Source: DAIMFL01 sp964372215 (lineage in GTDB: Bacteria; Pseudomonadota; Alphaproteobacteria; Dongiales; Dongiaceae). Taken from it: a stretch of DNA of 64,000 bases. The stretch covers positions 33,417-97,416 of the forward strand of contig CAYJQC010000018.1 in the NCBI GenBank assembly GCA_964372215.1. Direction: 5' to 3'. Position 1 is the stretch's first letter; every line of letters starts with the position of its first letter. The position numbers and the translations under genes were made by a program. The notes under the pieces were generated by a model. The model ran no database searches, was not told the DNA's origin, and worked only from the letters and a program-made list of their open reading frames with translations. This document shows positions 8,643 through 17,427 of the stretch, piece by piece.

Positions 8643-9596
8643 TCAGTCTACCACCAGACGCGCATCGGCGAGCCCGGCCTGTACCACCTGGGACAGCATG
8701 TTGTCGGCATCCGCGACCGAGGCGAGCGGCCCCAGGCGAACCCGGTAGAACTGCTGGCCGTCGACGATCACCGGCACGATCTTGACTGGTCCGAATTGGG
8801 TCAGCTTGGCCTTGAGCCGCGTCGCGTTGTACTGGTCGGTGAAGGCGCCGGCCTGGACGTAGATCCCGGTCGGCTTGACCGGCAGCTGGATCACTTGGCC
8901 GTCCGGCTCGATCGTCGGCGCCGAGGCCAGCTGCTGCACCGCCGGGGGCGCCGAACTGGCGCCGCCTGCCGGCGCGGCGGCGGGCGCCGAGCCAGGCAGC
9001 TCCTGGGCGGTCACCGCGACCCGCGGCGCGGCCTCCGGCACCGGCTCGCCCGCGGCGACGCCGCCGCCGGTGGTCTGCCCGGCCAGCAGCCGGCTGTCGT
9101 CCGACAGGATCTCGACCCGGACCCGTGCCGTCCCCTGCTGCTCGAATCCCAGCAGCTGCGCGGCGCGCCGCGACACGTCGATGATCCGGCCATGGGCAAA
9201 CGGCCCGCGGTCGTTGATCCTGAGCTTGAGCGAGCGACCGTTCTCGAGATTGGTGACCTGGACGATGCTGGGCAGCGGCAAGGTGCGGTGCGCCGCGGTC
9301 AGGCCGTTCATGTCGTAGGGTTCGCCGTTGGCCGTCGGCTTGCCGTGGAAATCGTCGCCGTACCACGATGCGATCCCGGACTCGTCATAGGCATAGTCGA
9401 CCGCCGGGTAATACCAGATGCCGTCGATCTGATAGGGGTCGCCGACCTTGTAGGTGCCGGGCGGGGCCGGGCGGGTCACCGCCTTGGTGCTGTCGACCAC
9501 GAACTCGGTCTCGGCGCAGGCAGCGAGGCCGAGCCCGAGACTCGCCGCCCAGAGCCAGCGTGCTCGAATCGGTCTCCCCATCATCTTGTGGCCCAT
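8643..9596 (-). CDS. rlpA: RlpA-type septal ring lytic transglycosylase lipoprotein
   Basis: Outer-membrane lipoprotein that cleaves denuded glycan strands at the division septum. The signal peptide ends in the lipobox LAAC with Cys27 as the lipidation site. A double-psi beta-barrel domain follows (GIASWYGDDFHGKPTANGE, then LRINDRGPF). An Ala/Pro-rich linker leads to a C-terminal SPOR domain (IYVQAGAFTDQYNA to the end), which binds denuded glycan. Start candidates are ATG 9596 and the ATG pair at 9584 and 9581; all keep the lipobox. The mltB stop is 26 bp upstream. Confidence 0.93.
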   Translation of the reverse strand: MGHKMMGRPIRARWLWAASLGLGLAACAETEFVVDSTKAVTRPAPPGTYKVGDPYQIDGIWYYPAVDYAYDESGIASWYGDDFHGKPTANGEPYDMNGLTAAHRTLPLPSIVQVTNLENGRSLKLRINDRGPFAHGRIIDVSRRAAQLLGFEQQGTARVRVEILSDDSRLLAGQTTGGGVAAGEPVPEAAPRVAVTAQELPGSAPAAAPAGGASSAPPAVQQLASAPTIEPDGQVIQLPVKPTGIYVQAGAFTDQYNATRLKAKLTQFGPVKIVPVIVDGQQFYRVRLGPLASVADADNMLSQVVQAGLADARLVVD

Positions 9597-9622
9597 AGCC
9601 CCCACCCCACTACCCCTTGAGG

Positions 9623-10627
9623 TTACTGCTGGTCCATGTAGTCCGCAAGCAAACCGACCGCGGTGGCGAAGAAGGTCGACCGGTTCCAGCGCATGATCCT
9701 CTTGTAGTTTTCGTACACCAGGAAGGCGCTGCCGCCGGCGCCGTCCGGCTGGACCAGCGACGCCGTCAGCTCGCGCCGCGGCAGGTCGCCGGCGGATGAC
9801 GTGCGGACACCCAGGCGCTGCCATTCGGACAGCGGCTTCGCGACGTCGAGGCTGACCAGGTTCTGGTCGAAGCCGGCCGGCAGCCGCACCGGGCGCCCCC
9901 AGGTCTCGTCGGCCCGCCAGCCATAGCTGCCGAGATAGTTGGCGATCGAGGCGAAGATGTCCGGCCGGGTGCCCCAGATGTCGCGCCGGCCGTCGCCGTC
10001 GAAGTCGACGGCGTAGGCGCGGAAGCTCGACGGCATGAACTGGTTCTGTCCCATGGCGCCGGCCCAGGAGCCGATCATGCGCTCCGGCGTGATGTGGCGC
10101 TCCTCGAGGATCTGCAAGGCATCCAGCAGTTCCTTGCGGAAGAACTCCGAGCGCCGGCCGTCATAGGCCAGGGTGGCGAGCGAGGCCACCACCGAGAAGT
10201 CGCCGGTGCGCTGACCGAAATCGCTCTCCACCGCCCACAGCGCGACGATGAATCGCGGCTGGACGCCGTACTTCCGTCCGACCTCCTCGAGCAGGGCGCG
10301 GTTCTGCGCCAACTGCTCGCGCGCCTTGTCGATGCGCGCCTGCGGCACCACGCGGTCGAGATACTGCGCGAATGTCATGGTGAACTCGGGCTGGCTGCGA
10401 TCGAGCTCGATGATCCGCGGAATCGGCTGCACCCCGGCGAAGGCCTGGTCGAAGATCGCCGGCGAGACACCGGTGCCGAGCGCTTCCTGCCGCAGCTCCG
10501 AAAGCCAGGCGCTGAATCTCTTCTCGTTCGCCGCGGCGGGCGCGGCGACCAGCAGCAGCGCGACGGCCAGCGACAGCTTCGCGATCGGAGTCAGGAGGCG
10601 GTGCAGCAGGTCTAACATCGGGATCAT
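9623..10627 (-). CDS. Lytic murein transglycosylase, MltB-like
   Basis: Periplasmic peptidoglycan-cleaving enzyme of the SLT_2/MltB family. A Sec signal is visible (hydrophobic run ending APAAAN). The catalytic glutamate lies in ALWAVESDFG, and the family segments GAMGQNQFMPSSF and DFDGDGRRDIW are intact. The C-terminus contains a peptidoglycan-binding-like tail. Start is uncertain between ATG 10627, just after GGAG, and ATG 10618. It lies directly upstream of rlpA, so two glycan-cleaving enzymes are likely co-expressed with DacA. Confidence 0.92.
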   Translation of the reverse strand: MIPMLDLLHRLLTPIAKLSLAVALLLVAAPAAANEKRFSAWLSELRQEALGTGVSPAIFDQAFAGVQPIPRIIELDRSQPEFTMTFAQYLDRVVPQARIDKAREQLAQNRALLEEVGRKYGVQPRFIVALWAVESDFGQRTGDFSVVASLATLAYDGRRSEFFRKELLDALQILEERHITPERMIGSWAGAMGQNQFMPSSFRAYAVDFDGDGRRDIWGTRPDIFASIANYLGSYGWRADETWGRPVRLPAGFDQNLVSLDVAKPLSEWQRLGVRTSSAGDLPRRELTASLVQPDGAGGSAFLVYENYKRIMRWNRSTFFATAVGLLADYMDQQ

Positions 10628-10731
10628 CTTCTCCGTCCACTGATGTGGAAGCAGCGGCGCATCGGGCTTCTTCTGCCACAGCCGCCGGGTGGGCGCCAAC
10701 ATTCCGGCGCGCATCGCCGCGGTCGCGGCGA

Positions 10732-11541
10732 TCACGGCTGCGGCATTGGAAACCACGAGTCGGTATACCCAAGCAACCGGTAGGCGGCGAGCCCGACCCA
10801 TTCATGCATCGCCTGGTCGATCGCGCCGAGCCGGCCGCCGAGCGAGTCGGCCGGCGCGATGAAACGCCAGTCGGAGTCGGCCTGGAAATCGACCGGCAGC
10901 GGCAGCACTGACCAGCCCTGACGGCGGAACACGCCGACCGCGCGCGGCATGTGCGCCGCGGAGGTGACCAGCAGCCAGGTCTCGCCCGCCTGCGGATCGG
11001 CGAGTTCCCTGGTCAGCAGCGCATTCTCGTAGGTGTTGCGGGAATCGCGTTCGAAGCGGACGGCGCTGGCGTCGATGCCCATGTCCAGGAGCAACCGGCG
11101 CACGAGGTCGGCCTCGCGCGGGCCGTCGCGCAGCGATGCGTTGCCGCCGCTGTAGACCACCCCGGCCGCGGGATAGCGCCGCAGCAGGATCGCCAGCGCG
11201 GCCAGGCGGTCGGCCGCCGGGCCGAGCTGAACTTCGCCCAGCACCGGCACCGGCGACTCGCCGGCGCCGCCGCCCAGCACGACGATGCCGTCGACCCGCG
11301 ACGGCAGGGTGTCGGGCGCGGGAAAGCGCTGCTCCAGCGGCCGCTGCAGCCAGGCATCGACCGGCGCCAGGAAGACCGCCGCCAGGATCGCCAGCGCGGC
11401 GCCGAGCAGGCGGCGACCGATTCGCTGCCCGCGGCGGCCGCGCCACAGCAGCGTCAGCCCGCCGCCGAGCGCCAGCGCCAGGGCCAACAGGTTGCTCGGC
11501 GTCGCCAGCGGCCAGATCAGCTTGGACAGGACAAAGCTCAC
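10732..11541 (-). CDS. YdcF/ElyC-type DUF218 membrane protein
   Basis: Two N-terminal hydrophobic segments (about residues 15-32 and 44-62) precede a DUF218 domain with the family signatures VVLGGG, VYSGGNAS, the RNTYENA motif and LLVTSAAHMPRA. ElyC/SanA-like members act in envelope-polymer (lipid carrier) homeostasis; the exact role is unknown. GTG at 11541 is the start that fits the N-terminus. Gene order with the transglycosylase and RlpA supports an envelope role. Confidence 0.85.
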   Translation of the reverse strand: MSFVLSKLIWPLATPSNLLALALALGGGLTLLWRGRRGQRIGRRLLGAALAILAAVFLAPVDAWLQRPLEQRFPAPDTLPSRVDGIVVLGGGAGESPVPVLGEVQLGPAADRLAALAILLRRYPAAGVVYSGGNASLRDGPREADLVRRLLLDMGIDASAVRFERDSRNTYENALLTRELADPQAGETWLLVTSAAHMPRAVGVFRRQGWSVLPLPVDFQADSDWRFIAPADSLGGRLGAIDQAMHEWVGLAAYRLLGYTDSWFPMPQP

Positions 11542-11577
11542 GGCGCGGTTCCACGACTAGCACTGCCGCGCCCCGGG

Positions 11578-11925
11578 TCATGGCAGCAGCTGGTCGACGC
11601 AATCCATATAGGCCGCCCAGGAAAACGGCCCGACCGGATCGCCCTCCGCGGCCAGGGATTCGCAGTACTCGTCGATTTCCAGCGGCACCTCGACCGCGCG
11701 CACCCGCGCCGCCGCGCTGTATTCCTCGCGCCGACAGGCCAGCGCCGCCTCGGTGTCGTAGAATCCGGGGGCGTTGGCGCGCCGGGAGCAATAGGCGGCC
11801 GAGCGCACGTCACGCGACGGCTCTGCCGCTGCCCATGACGTGGGAAGACCAGAGACATACGAGAAAGCGGTGACGACGAGGACCGGGCCGAGCCGGGAGC
11901 GCAAAGGACGCGCGTCCGCCGCCAT
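11578..11925 (-). CDS. Small secreted protein, function unknown
   Basis: A 115-aa protein from ATG 11925 with an N-terminal signal peptide (hydrophobic core LGPVLVVTAF, cleavage near SWAAA). The mature part is about 85 residues and has four cysteines (SAAYCSRR, ALACRREEY, DEYCESL, YMDCVDQ), which suggests two disulfides in the periplasm. It ends 36 bp before the DUF218 gene on the same strand. I do not recognise a family. Confidence 0.6.
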   Translation of the reverse strand: MAADARPLRSRLGPVLVVTAFSYVSGLPTSWAAAEPSRDVRSAAYCSRRANAPGFYDTEAALACRREEYSAAARVRAVEVPLEIDEYCESLAAEGDPVGPFSWAAYMDCVDQLLP

Positions 11926-11962
11926 GGCGCTGCCGCGACGGCGTCTGCCCGCTCGCCCGCAC

Positions 11963-12190
11963 TCAGTCGGCCAGCTGATCGACGATGAGGCCGCCGGCCG
12001 CGCCGGCCGCAGCGCCGATCGCGGCCCCGGCCGCGATGCCAAGGCCGCCGGTCAGGGCGCCGACAACGGCGCCGGCGCCGGCGCCGATGGCGCCGCCGCT
12101 CAGCAGGCGCTGCTGGGTGTTGTCCATGCCGCTGCAGCCGCCCAGCAGCAGCACCGGCAAGGCGAGAATGACCGACCGGGAAGAACGCAT
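11963..12190 (-). CDS. Glycine-zipper lipoprotein
   Basis: A 75-aa lipoprotein from ATG 12190, with GAGGT 5 nt upstream. The signal peptide ends in the lipobox LLGGC. The mature protein is almost entirely a Gly/Ala zipper (GAIGAGAGAVVGALTGG and GIAAGAAIGAAAG), as in the SlyB/YMGG-like glycine-zipper families that insert in or bridge membranes. A putative promoter lies upstream (12253-12282). Confidence 0.8.
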   Translation of the reverse strand: MRSSRSVILALPVLLLGGCSGMDNTQQRLLSGGAIGAGAGAVVGALTGGLGIAAGAAIGAAAGAAGGLIVDQLAD

Positions 12191-12252
12191 GTCATACCTC
12201 AATGTGCTTCGATGTCTGTTCCGGAACCATTCCCGGACATTGACGATGCTCG

Positions 12253-12282
12253 ATTCTATTCGCTTTCCGGAAAACATGACAA
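12253..12282 (-). promoter_or_regulatory. Putative sigma-70 promoter of the glycine-zipper lipoprotein gene
   Basis: On the minus strand, TTGTCA (12277-12282) and TAGAAT (12253-12258) are separated by 18 bp, within an unusually AT-rich stretch. The lipoprotein start codon would be about 55-60 nt downstream of the expected transcription start. It is seen by eye only. Confidence 0.35.
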
Positions 12283-12701
12283 TAGTCAAAGCGAATCCCC
12301 CAGAAGAGCTAAAGAAAAACCGCAAGACAACGAGCGTCATCCGATGAATTGACGCCGGTGGCGTCCTGGAGCCGCTCCGGCGAATCCAGGGGCGTGCCGC
12401 CGTTGTCGCCCGTACACCACCTCGCCAGCGATCGCGACAACCGCTCAGCGAACGCGCCATGGCCCAGGATGGGCGCTCCAGTGTTTCATCCAATATCTCA
12501 GGAACGATTCAGCGATACCTTAAGCGCCATCGCCGTACTCTTTGAAAACACGGCGAAAACCGGCAACGAACTGCGCCTCGGCGCGCGTCGCCGGGTCGCC
12601 GCGACGCTTGGGCGCAGCCCGGCGCCGCTCGCCGATTGCAGCGCGCGGCAGGACGAGTTCGAGGTCGTGCTCGGCGACAGCGCGGCGCGGCGATCGCGCC
12701 T
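12283..12701. other. Non-coding gap between glycosyltransferase and lipoprotein genes
   Basis: About 420 bp with no convincing gene. Open frames here have arginine-rich translations and no ribosome sites. The part near 12290-12350 is AT-rich. Nothing else is recognised. Confidence 0.5.
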
Positions 12702-14735
12702 TCAACTGCCCGCGACGGCTTCCTCCAGAAACCGCTCGAGTCCGCGGATCGGCGTCGGATCCTCGAAGGCCGCGCGGCACGCTTCCCGCAGACGGCGTCG
12801 GGTCTGCTCCCGCCAGGCAGCGTCGGCTCCCAGCCGCACCGCAAGCTCTACATAGTCGTTCGCGTCGGCCGCGATGAAGTCCTCGAAGCCGATCTGCTGG
12901 AGGATTGCTCCGGTGTGCCGCCCGCGCATCATCGGCCCGGGCCAGGTAACCACCGGGAGCCCGACACCGATCGCCTCGAACGTGGTGTTGCAGCCGGACC
13001 AGGCCCGATTGTCCAGATACACATCGGCGGCCCGGTACATCGCGTAGAACGACTCCTGGTGCATGCGAGGCAGCATCCGGATGCGGCTCCCCCCGGCCGG
13101 CAGATCCGCGACACCCTGTTCGGCGAAGGCGCGCGCGAGGCGCCGGTGGAACTGCTCCGCGACGGCTGCAGAGTCGTGGCTGACGAACCAGAAAAGCGCA
13201 TTGGGCACGGCGGCGGCGATGCGGGCGAACAGGTGGTCCTGCTCAGGCAGAATCTTGATCAGGTTTTGGGCGCAGACATAGATCGGACCGTCATGCTCGC
13301 GCGGGCGCGCCGGGCCGGCGGCATGGTGCCGCGCGTCGGGATAGGCGAATCCCAGATTGGGCAGGCGCACAAGCCGCTCGGTGTACTGCGCATCGCCCTC
13401 GGCAGGTTCCATCAGCGCGCTCGAGAGGGCGATGTCGACCGTCGGCAACCCGCTGGTCACGGGATGGCCGAGGCCGTTGCATTGCACCGGGGCCAGCCGC
13501 AGCGCGGCGAGCAGCTGGTACGCCGGCTCCATGCCCAGGTCCGGGTAGATCAGCACGTCGAGGTCGAGCCCCCGTATCAGGGTCAGCAGGTCGCGATCAA
13601 CGGTCGGGTGATGGTGGAAACCGTCGCATGCCGCGGCGAGCCGCTCGGTGACGGCGTCGCGCACGCCGCCGGTGTAGATCGCGTGCACGTCGAAGCGCGC
13701 GCGGTCGAGTCCGGCGATCCAGTTGCCATGGGTCTTGGCGATCGAGTGATGGCGGAGAAAATGCGAGGCGAAGCCGACCCGGATCCTGCCGCGACGCCGA
13801 CGCGGCGCGAGCGGTTCGACGAGCTCCGGATGGGCCGCTGCGGCAATTCGCGCGATCAGCCGCCCGTAGCGGTCTTGAAGCGCGCGGTCGTTGCGCCCCT
13901 GATAGTGCAGGTGAAAATTGGTGCTGGCCTGCAGGGCGCTCAGCGCCCCGGCGACAACGCGCGGATCGGAGAGATCGAGACCATCCTCCAGCTCCGCCAG
14001 CCCCGCCGACCAGCGCGCCCGCCAGTCGTCGATCTCCGCACTGCGGTCATAGAGCAGCGGCAGAGCCAGCGCCGCGCTCCAGCGCGCCGCCGGGTTGCCC
14101 GGCTGCAGTTCGGCGGCCCGCCGGTAGCTCGCGATCGACTCCGCGGTCCGGTTCTGATTGCCGAGTGCTTGACCGAGATTGAAATGCGCCTCCGCGGCGT
14201 TCGGCGCGAGCCGCCGCGCCGATTCCAGCACTGCTACAGACTCGTCATGGCGCTTCGCCGCGTTCAGCGCTCCCCCAAGGTTGACGTAGCCGCCGTAGTG
14301 TTCGGGTCGCGCCGCCACTGCCGCGCGGTGGCACGTGATCGCGCCGTCGATGTCGCCACGCAGGCGCAGCAGGTTGCCAAGCCCGGTGTTTGCGTCGAAC
14401 GAGCGGGGCGCCCGTGCCAGGGCTTCGCGCAGCTCCGCCTCGGCCTGCACCAGGTGGCCGAGGTCGGCGGCGCGCAGCGCGAAATTGATCCGCAGCGAAA
14501 CCGCTTCGGGCTCCAGCCGTACCGCCTGCGCCATGCGGGCGAGTCCGGCGGGTCGTCCGGTCTGACACTCCAGCATGCCGAGAAAGGACAGCGTTCCGGC
14601 ATGGCGTGGGTAGGCGGCGAGGAGCTGCCGATAGATCGACTCGGACTCCGCGAACCGACCCGCCTGATGCAGTTTCATTGCCCGCGCCAGCTGCGATGCG
14701 GCGGCCTGGGGTTCAGTGTCGGAAGAACGGGACAT
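12702..14735 (-). CDS. TPR protein with O-GlcNAc-transferase-like glycosyltransferase domain
   Basis: The N-terminal ~230 residues form tandem TPR helices (repeats with A-xx-LG-x-Y/L...P spacing, e.g. SFDANTGLGNLLRLRGDIDGA and AEAHFNLGQALGNQNRTAES in series). From about residue 300 the sequence matches the GT41 (SPINDLY/OGT) catalytic half: RVGFASHFLRHHSIAK, DLDVLIYPDLGM, QCNGLGHPVTSG, NLIKILPE, and DVYLDNRAWSGCNTT with FEAIGVGLPVVTWPG. It probably transfers a sugar from UDP-GlcNAc or another nucleotide sugar to a protein, as in bacterial flagellin or adhesin glycosylation. The acceptor is unknown. ATG 14735 is chosen over an upstream TTG at 14765. It is adjacent to an RmlB-type nucleotide-sugar dehydratase on the same strand. 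Confidence 0.85.
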   Translation of the reverse strand: MSRSSDTEPQAAASQLARAMKLHQAGRFAESESIYRQLLAAYPRHAGTLSFLGMLECQTGRPAGLARMAQAVRLEPEAVSLRINFALRAADLGHLVQAEAELREALARAPRSFDANTGLGNLLRLRGDIDGAITCHRAAVAARPEHYGGYVNLGGALNAAKRHDESVAVLESARRLAPNAAEAHFNLGQALGNQNRTAESIASYRRAAELQPGNPAARWSAALALPLLYDRSAEIDDWRARWSAGLAELEDGLDLSDPRVVAGALSALQASTNFHLHYQGRNDRALQDRYGRLIARIAAAAHPELVEPLAPRRRRGRIRVGFASHFLRHHSIAKTHGNWIAGLDRARFDVHAIYTGGVRDAVTERLAAACDGFHHHPTVDRDLLTLIRGLDLDVLIYPDLGMEPAYQLLAALRLAPVQCNGLGHPVTSGLPTVDIALSSALMEPAEGDAQYTERLVRLPNLGFAYPDARHHAAGPARPREHDGPIYVCAQNLIKILPEQDHLFARIAAAVPNALFWFVSHDSAAVAEQFHRRLARAFAEQGVADLPAGGSRIRMLPRMHQESFYAMYRAADVYLDNRAWSGCNTTFEAIGVGLPVVTWPGPMMRGRHTGAILQQIGFEDFIAADANDYVELAVRLGADAAWREQTRRRLREACRAAFEDPTPIRGLERFLEEAVAGS

Positions 14736-14821
14736 ATCGCGAAGAGTGGCAGAATGTGCCGGCAAAGCGGAAGAGATTGATCGTTTCGCACCGGCCCGCG
14801 GGGGACTGAACCGCGGCCCGG

Positions 14822-15865
14822 TCAGCCGGCCGGCGACGCGCTCCGCTCCACCGCCGCCAGCGCCTGGCGCCGCTCGGCGTACCAGCGCACGGTCTTGGCC
14901 AGCCCGCTCTCCAGGGTCTCCGCGGGCGCCCAGCCGAGCTCGCGGCGCAGCTTGCCGCCGTCCATGGCATAGCGCCGGTCGTGGCCCGGGCGGTCGGTGA
15001 CGAATTCGATCAGCCGCTCATGGGGGGCGCCTTCGGGATCGATCCCGTCGAGCAGCGCGGCGATGCGGCGCACGATCTCCAGATTGGTCTTCGGCGCGCC
15101 GACCGAGACGTTGTAGCTCTCGCCGATCCGCCCGCGGGTCAGGATGGTCCACAGCGCGCGCGCCTGGTCCTCGACGAACAGCCAGTCGCGCTGGTTGAGC
15201 CCGTCGCCATAGATCGGCAGCCGCTTGCCGGCCAGGCCGTTCAGCACCAGGACCGGGATCAGCTTCTCCGGGAACTGCCAGGGCCCATAGGTGTTGGACG
15301 AGCGGCTCAGCACCGCCGGCAGGCCGAAGGTACGATGCCAGGCGAACACCAGATGGTCCGAGGCCGCCTTGCTCGCGGAATAGGGCGAGCTCGGGCGATA
15401 GGGCGCGGTCTCGTCGCAGAACGCCGGCTCGGCGATCGGTCCGAAGGTCTCGTCGGTCGAGACGTGATGGAAGCGGAACGCCGCCTGCCCGGCCGCCGGC
15501 AGGCCGCGCCAGTGTTCCAGCGCGGCGTCGAGCAGCACCTGGGTCCCCATCACGTTGGTCTCGACGAAGGCGGCCGGCGCCGCGATCGAGCGATCGACAT
15601 GGCTCTCGGCGGCGAGATGCATGATCGCGTCCGGCCGGTGCGCGGCCAGCACCCGGCGCACCCCGGCAGGATCGCAGATATCGACCTGCTCGAAGGCATA
15701 GCGCCGGCCCAGGGCCGGGTCGTCGGCGACCTCGGCCACCGCCGCCGGGTTGGCGGCGTAGGTCAGCTTGTCCAGGTTGACCACCGCCGCGTCGGTGTGG
15801 CGGAGCAGATGGCGGATGACGGCGGAGCCGATGAACCCGGCGCCGCCGGTGATGAGAATCTTCAT
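14822..15865 (-). CDS. rfbB: dTDP-glucose 4,6-dehydratase-like NDP-sugar dehydratase
   Basis: Extended SDR of the RmlB family that converts an NDP-glucose to its 4-keto-6-deoxy form. Visible are the NAD-binding GGAGFIGS (residues 7-14), HLAAESHVDRS, the TDE catalytic segment (Thr137-Asp138-Glu139), YxxxK (Tyr162/Lys166 in YSASK) and the signature YGPWQFPEKLIP. Length 347 aa is normal. No rmlA, rmlC or rmlD is in view, so the full sugar pathway must be completed elsewhere. It lies about 85 bp upstream of the OGT-like glycosyltransferase, so a shared glycosylation role is plausible. Confidence 0.9.
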   Translation of the reverse strand: MKILITGGAGFIGSAVIRHLLRHTDAAVVNLDKLTYAANPAAVAEVADDPALGRRYAFEQVDICDPAGVRRVLAAHRPDAIMHLAAESHVDRSIAAPAAFVETNVMGTQVLLDAALEHWRGLPAAGQAAFRFHHVSTDETFGPIAEPAFCDETAPYRPSSPYSASKAASDHLVFAWHRTFGLPAVLSRSSNTYGPWQFPEKLIPVLVLNGLAGKRLPIYGDGLNQRDWLFVEDQARALWTILTRGRIGESYNVSVGAPKTNLEIVRRIAALLDGIDPEGAPHERLIEFVTDRPGHDRRYAMDGGKLRRELGWAPAETLESGLAKTVRWYAERRQALAAVERSASPAG

Positions 15866-16048
15866 GGCGCCCTTGCTAGCCCGGCGCCGGCGCGCCGTCC
15901 AGCGCCGCGGCAGCGCGGCGCCGGTCGCCGGCCCCGCCGCCATGTCCGCGCGCCATGGAAACCATGAGGCGACGGCATTTTCCCGGCGACCACATTGGCG
16001 CCATGTTCGGGGCATCTGATCCGGCGTCCCGATCCCAGCGAGTCCGCC

Positions 16049-16237
16049 ATGACCATGACCACGTTGCCCCTCCCGATGCCCGGCCGTCCCGCCGTCACAG
16101 CCGCGGGCAAGCCGGCCCGCCGCCGCCGGCGCGGCCTGAGCGCGCTGCAGGAAGTGCTGTTCCTGGCCGCCGCCGCCGCCCTGGCCCTGATGGTCGAGGC
16201 CGCGGTCGTGCTGAAGTTCTCGGCGGTCATCGAATAG
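16049..16237 (+). CDS. Possible small single-span membrane protein
   Basis: A 62-aa reading frame from ATG 16049 (or 16055). It has a basic stretch (KPARRRRRGL) followed by one hydrophobic segment (VLFLAAAAALALMVEAAVVL), a topology expected for a small inner-membrane protein. Codon use fits the neighbours. There is no family match I can name and no strong ribosome site. Confidence 0.4.
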   Translation: MTMTTLPLPMPGRPAVTAAGKPARRRRRGLSALQEVLFLAAAAALALMVEAAVVLKFSAVIE

Positions 16238-16329
16238 CCGGCCCGGCCGGGCCCCAGCCGGCGCTTGAAACGCCCTCCCCGATCTGGCACCTAACCCCTT
16301 GCCGCGCGTCCATTTCCTGGCCGCGCGAC

Positions 16330-16371
16330 GGATGGGTGGCCGAGCGGTTGAAGGCATCGGTCTTGAAAACC
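16330..16371 (+). repeat. Duplicated 5' half of tRNA-Ser (left attachment site of the island)
   Basis: These 42 bp repeat the first 42 nt of the intact tRNA-Ser(UGA) at 20264-20305 with one mismatch (T16357 versus C20291). The match runs through acceptor 5' strand, D-arm and anticodon loop and ends in the 3' anticodon stem. Beyond it no variable arm, T-arm or CCA follows, so it cannot make a tRNA. It is best read as the host's original 5' half left at the distal junction after site-specific integration in the anticodon region. Confidence 0.85.
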
Positions 16372-16485
16372 TGAATGCCTCATACCGTCCTGTGCGGTTT
16401 CGTCTGCTAGAGTATTGAATAGACTGGAAACTTGGGCCGGGTGCTGGCTGCTTCATGCGGGCTCGTATTGTCCCGTAGCACCGAA

Positions 16486-16510
16486 TTGGGTTGCAGATTG
16501 GGTTGCAAAC
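16486..16510. repeat. Paired direct repeats, possible integrase arm sites (left)
   Basis: TTGGGTTGCA occurs at 16486-16495 and again at 16498-16507, a 12-bp period. The 23-bp block 16488-16510 matches 20180-20202 at the other island end in 20 of 23 positions. Position, 115 bp inside the left junction, and the paired layout resemble arm-type sites of tyrosine recombinases. Confidence 0.55.
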
Positions 16511-16527
16511 ATGCCGCTACAGGAGCG

Positions 16528-17139
16528 CTAATCGGGCTCGACAATTTCAACTCGTAGCCCGCGATGAGACTTCGGAAGCTGCCTAAGCATTTCTGCAATC
16601 TTCTTAAGCGCTTCTGCTGATTCGTATTCGGGCGGACGGCCCATTGATTGAAGCCCAAGAAACGGTCTCACATCGAGGCAATAGGTTCGAGTCCTGCGCG
16701 CACCCTTCAAGTTTTCATAACTGATTTGCACGTCAATCGGCGGAAGCATGATCGGGCTTAAAAGATCGGGCGCCATCCCGAAGAATGTGACAATGCGCTC
16801 CCCTTGCGGCAGGAATCCGAACGGTGCTCGATCGGCACCCGTGGGTAGCTGAGTTCGTCCCGCTACCTCGGGTCCGGCTATGATTCGGAAGTTGACATTC
16901 TTGGCCGGAGCTCCCCCGGCATTCGCAATCACGAAGTTGATTATGTTCACGTACTGCTTGCTGGGCAGTAGGTAGGCAATCAGCTCCGGCTCTGTTCCCG
17001 CGATCCGAACGATGCGGCTCTCGGAAACAAGACGCCAAGTCAAGACCACATAGCCGACCGTCACCAGCAATAACCCGATCGTTGCGAAGGCTGTTACTGC
17101 CCCGCTGTGGGCGTCCAGATAGCCGACAACTTCGGCCAT
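16528..17139 (-). CDS. Membrane-anchored protein of unknown function (island)
   Basis: A 203-aa protein with one N-terminal transmembrane helix (about residues 16-36, AFATIGLLLVTVGYVVLTW) followed by a soluble domain rich in beta-strand-like stretches (NIINFVIANAGGAPAKNVNFR, DVQISYENLKG). I do not recognise a family. It is 21 bp downstream of another small island gene on the same strand, so the two are likely co-transcribed. Base composition is lower in GC than the chromosomal neighbours. Confidence 0.7.
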   Translation of the reverse strand: MAEVVGYLDAHSGAVTAFATIGLLLVTVGYVVLTWRLVSESRIVRIAGTEPELIAYLLPSKQYVNIINFVIANAGGAPAKNVNFRIIAGPEVAGRTQLPTGADRAPFGFLPQGERIVTFFGMAPDLLSPIMLPPIDVQISYENLKGARRTRTYCLDVRPFLGLQSMGRPPEYESAEALKKIAEMLRQLPKSHRGLRVEIVEPD

Positions 17140-17160
17140 GCTTTGCCTCCATCCCGCTAT

Positions 17161-17427
17161 TCAGCGATTGAAGCCCTCGGCGCTTTCCTGGAGACGCGTG
17201 TAGACATGGATACGCACGGCCTTCGGGGGCGCTCGATCCACGGGCGCAAACAAGTAAACCGCGACCCGCAGAATCTCTATGACCTGCCCCGGCATCATCG
17301 AAAATTGGGGCGATTCCAGAAGCAGGAAGTGTCCTACCTGGATATGCGGTAGCGGCTCTTCCGAGTAGATTTCCGCTGCGAGTTCTTCTTCCTTGCCCGG
17401 TGCATAAATTTTGTACTCGTACTCCAT
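17161..17427 (-). CDS. Small hypothetical protein (island)
   Basis: 88 aa from ATG 17427, with GGGGA upstream. The sequence begins MEYEYKIYAPGKEEEL. It has no signal peptide or membrane helix and ends with a basic, beta-rich segment (VRIHVYTRL). The pattern (PHIQVGHFLLLESPQF, GQVIEILRVAVYLF) suggests a compact beta-barrel-like fold, but no family is recognised. It is upstream of and probably co-transcribed with the membrane-anchored gene. Confidence 0.6.
   Translation of the reverse strand: MEYEYKIYAPGKEEELAAEIYSEEPLPHIQVGHFLLLESPQFSMMPGQVIEILRVAVYLFAPVDRAPPKAVRIHVYTRLQESAEGFNR

Noticed and set aside
16330..16371. A second functional tRNA-Ser gene
   Set aside because: It ends in the anticodon stem; there is no variable arm, T-arm or acceptor 3' strand.
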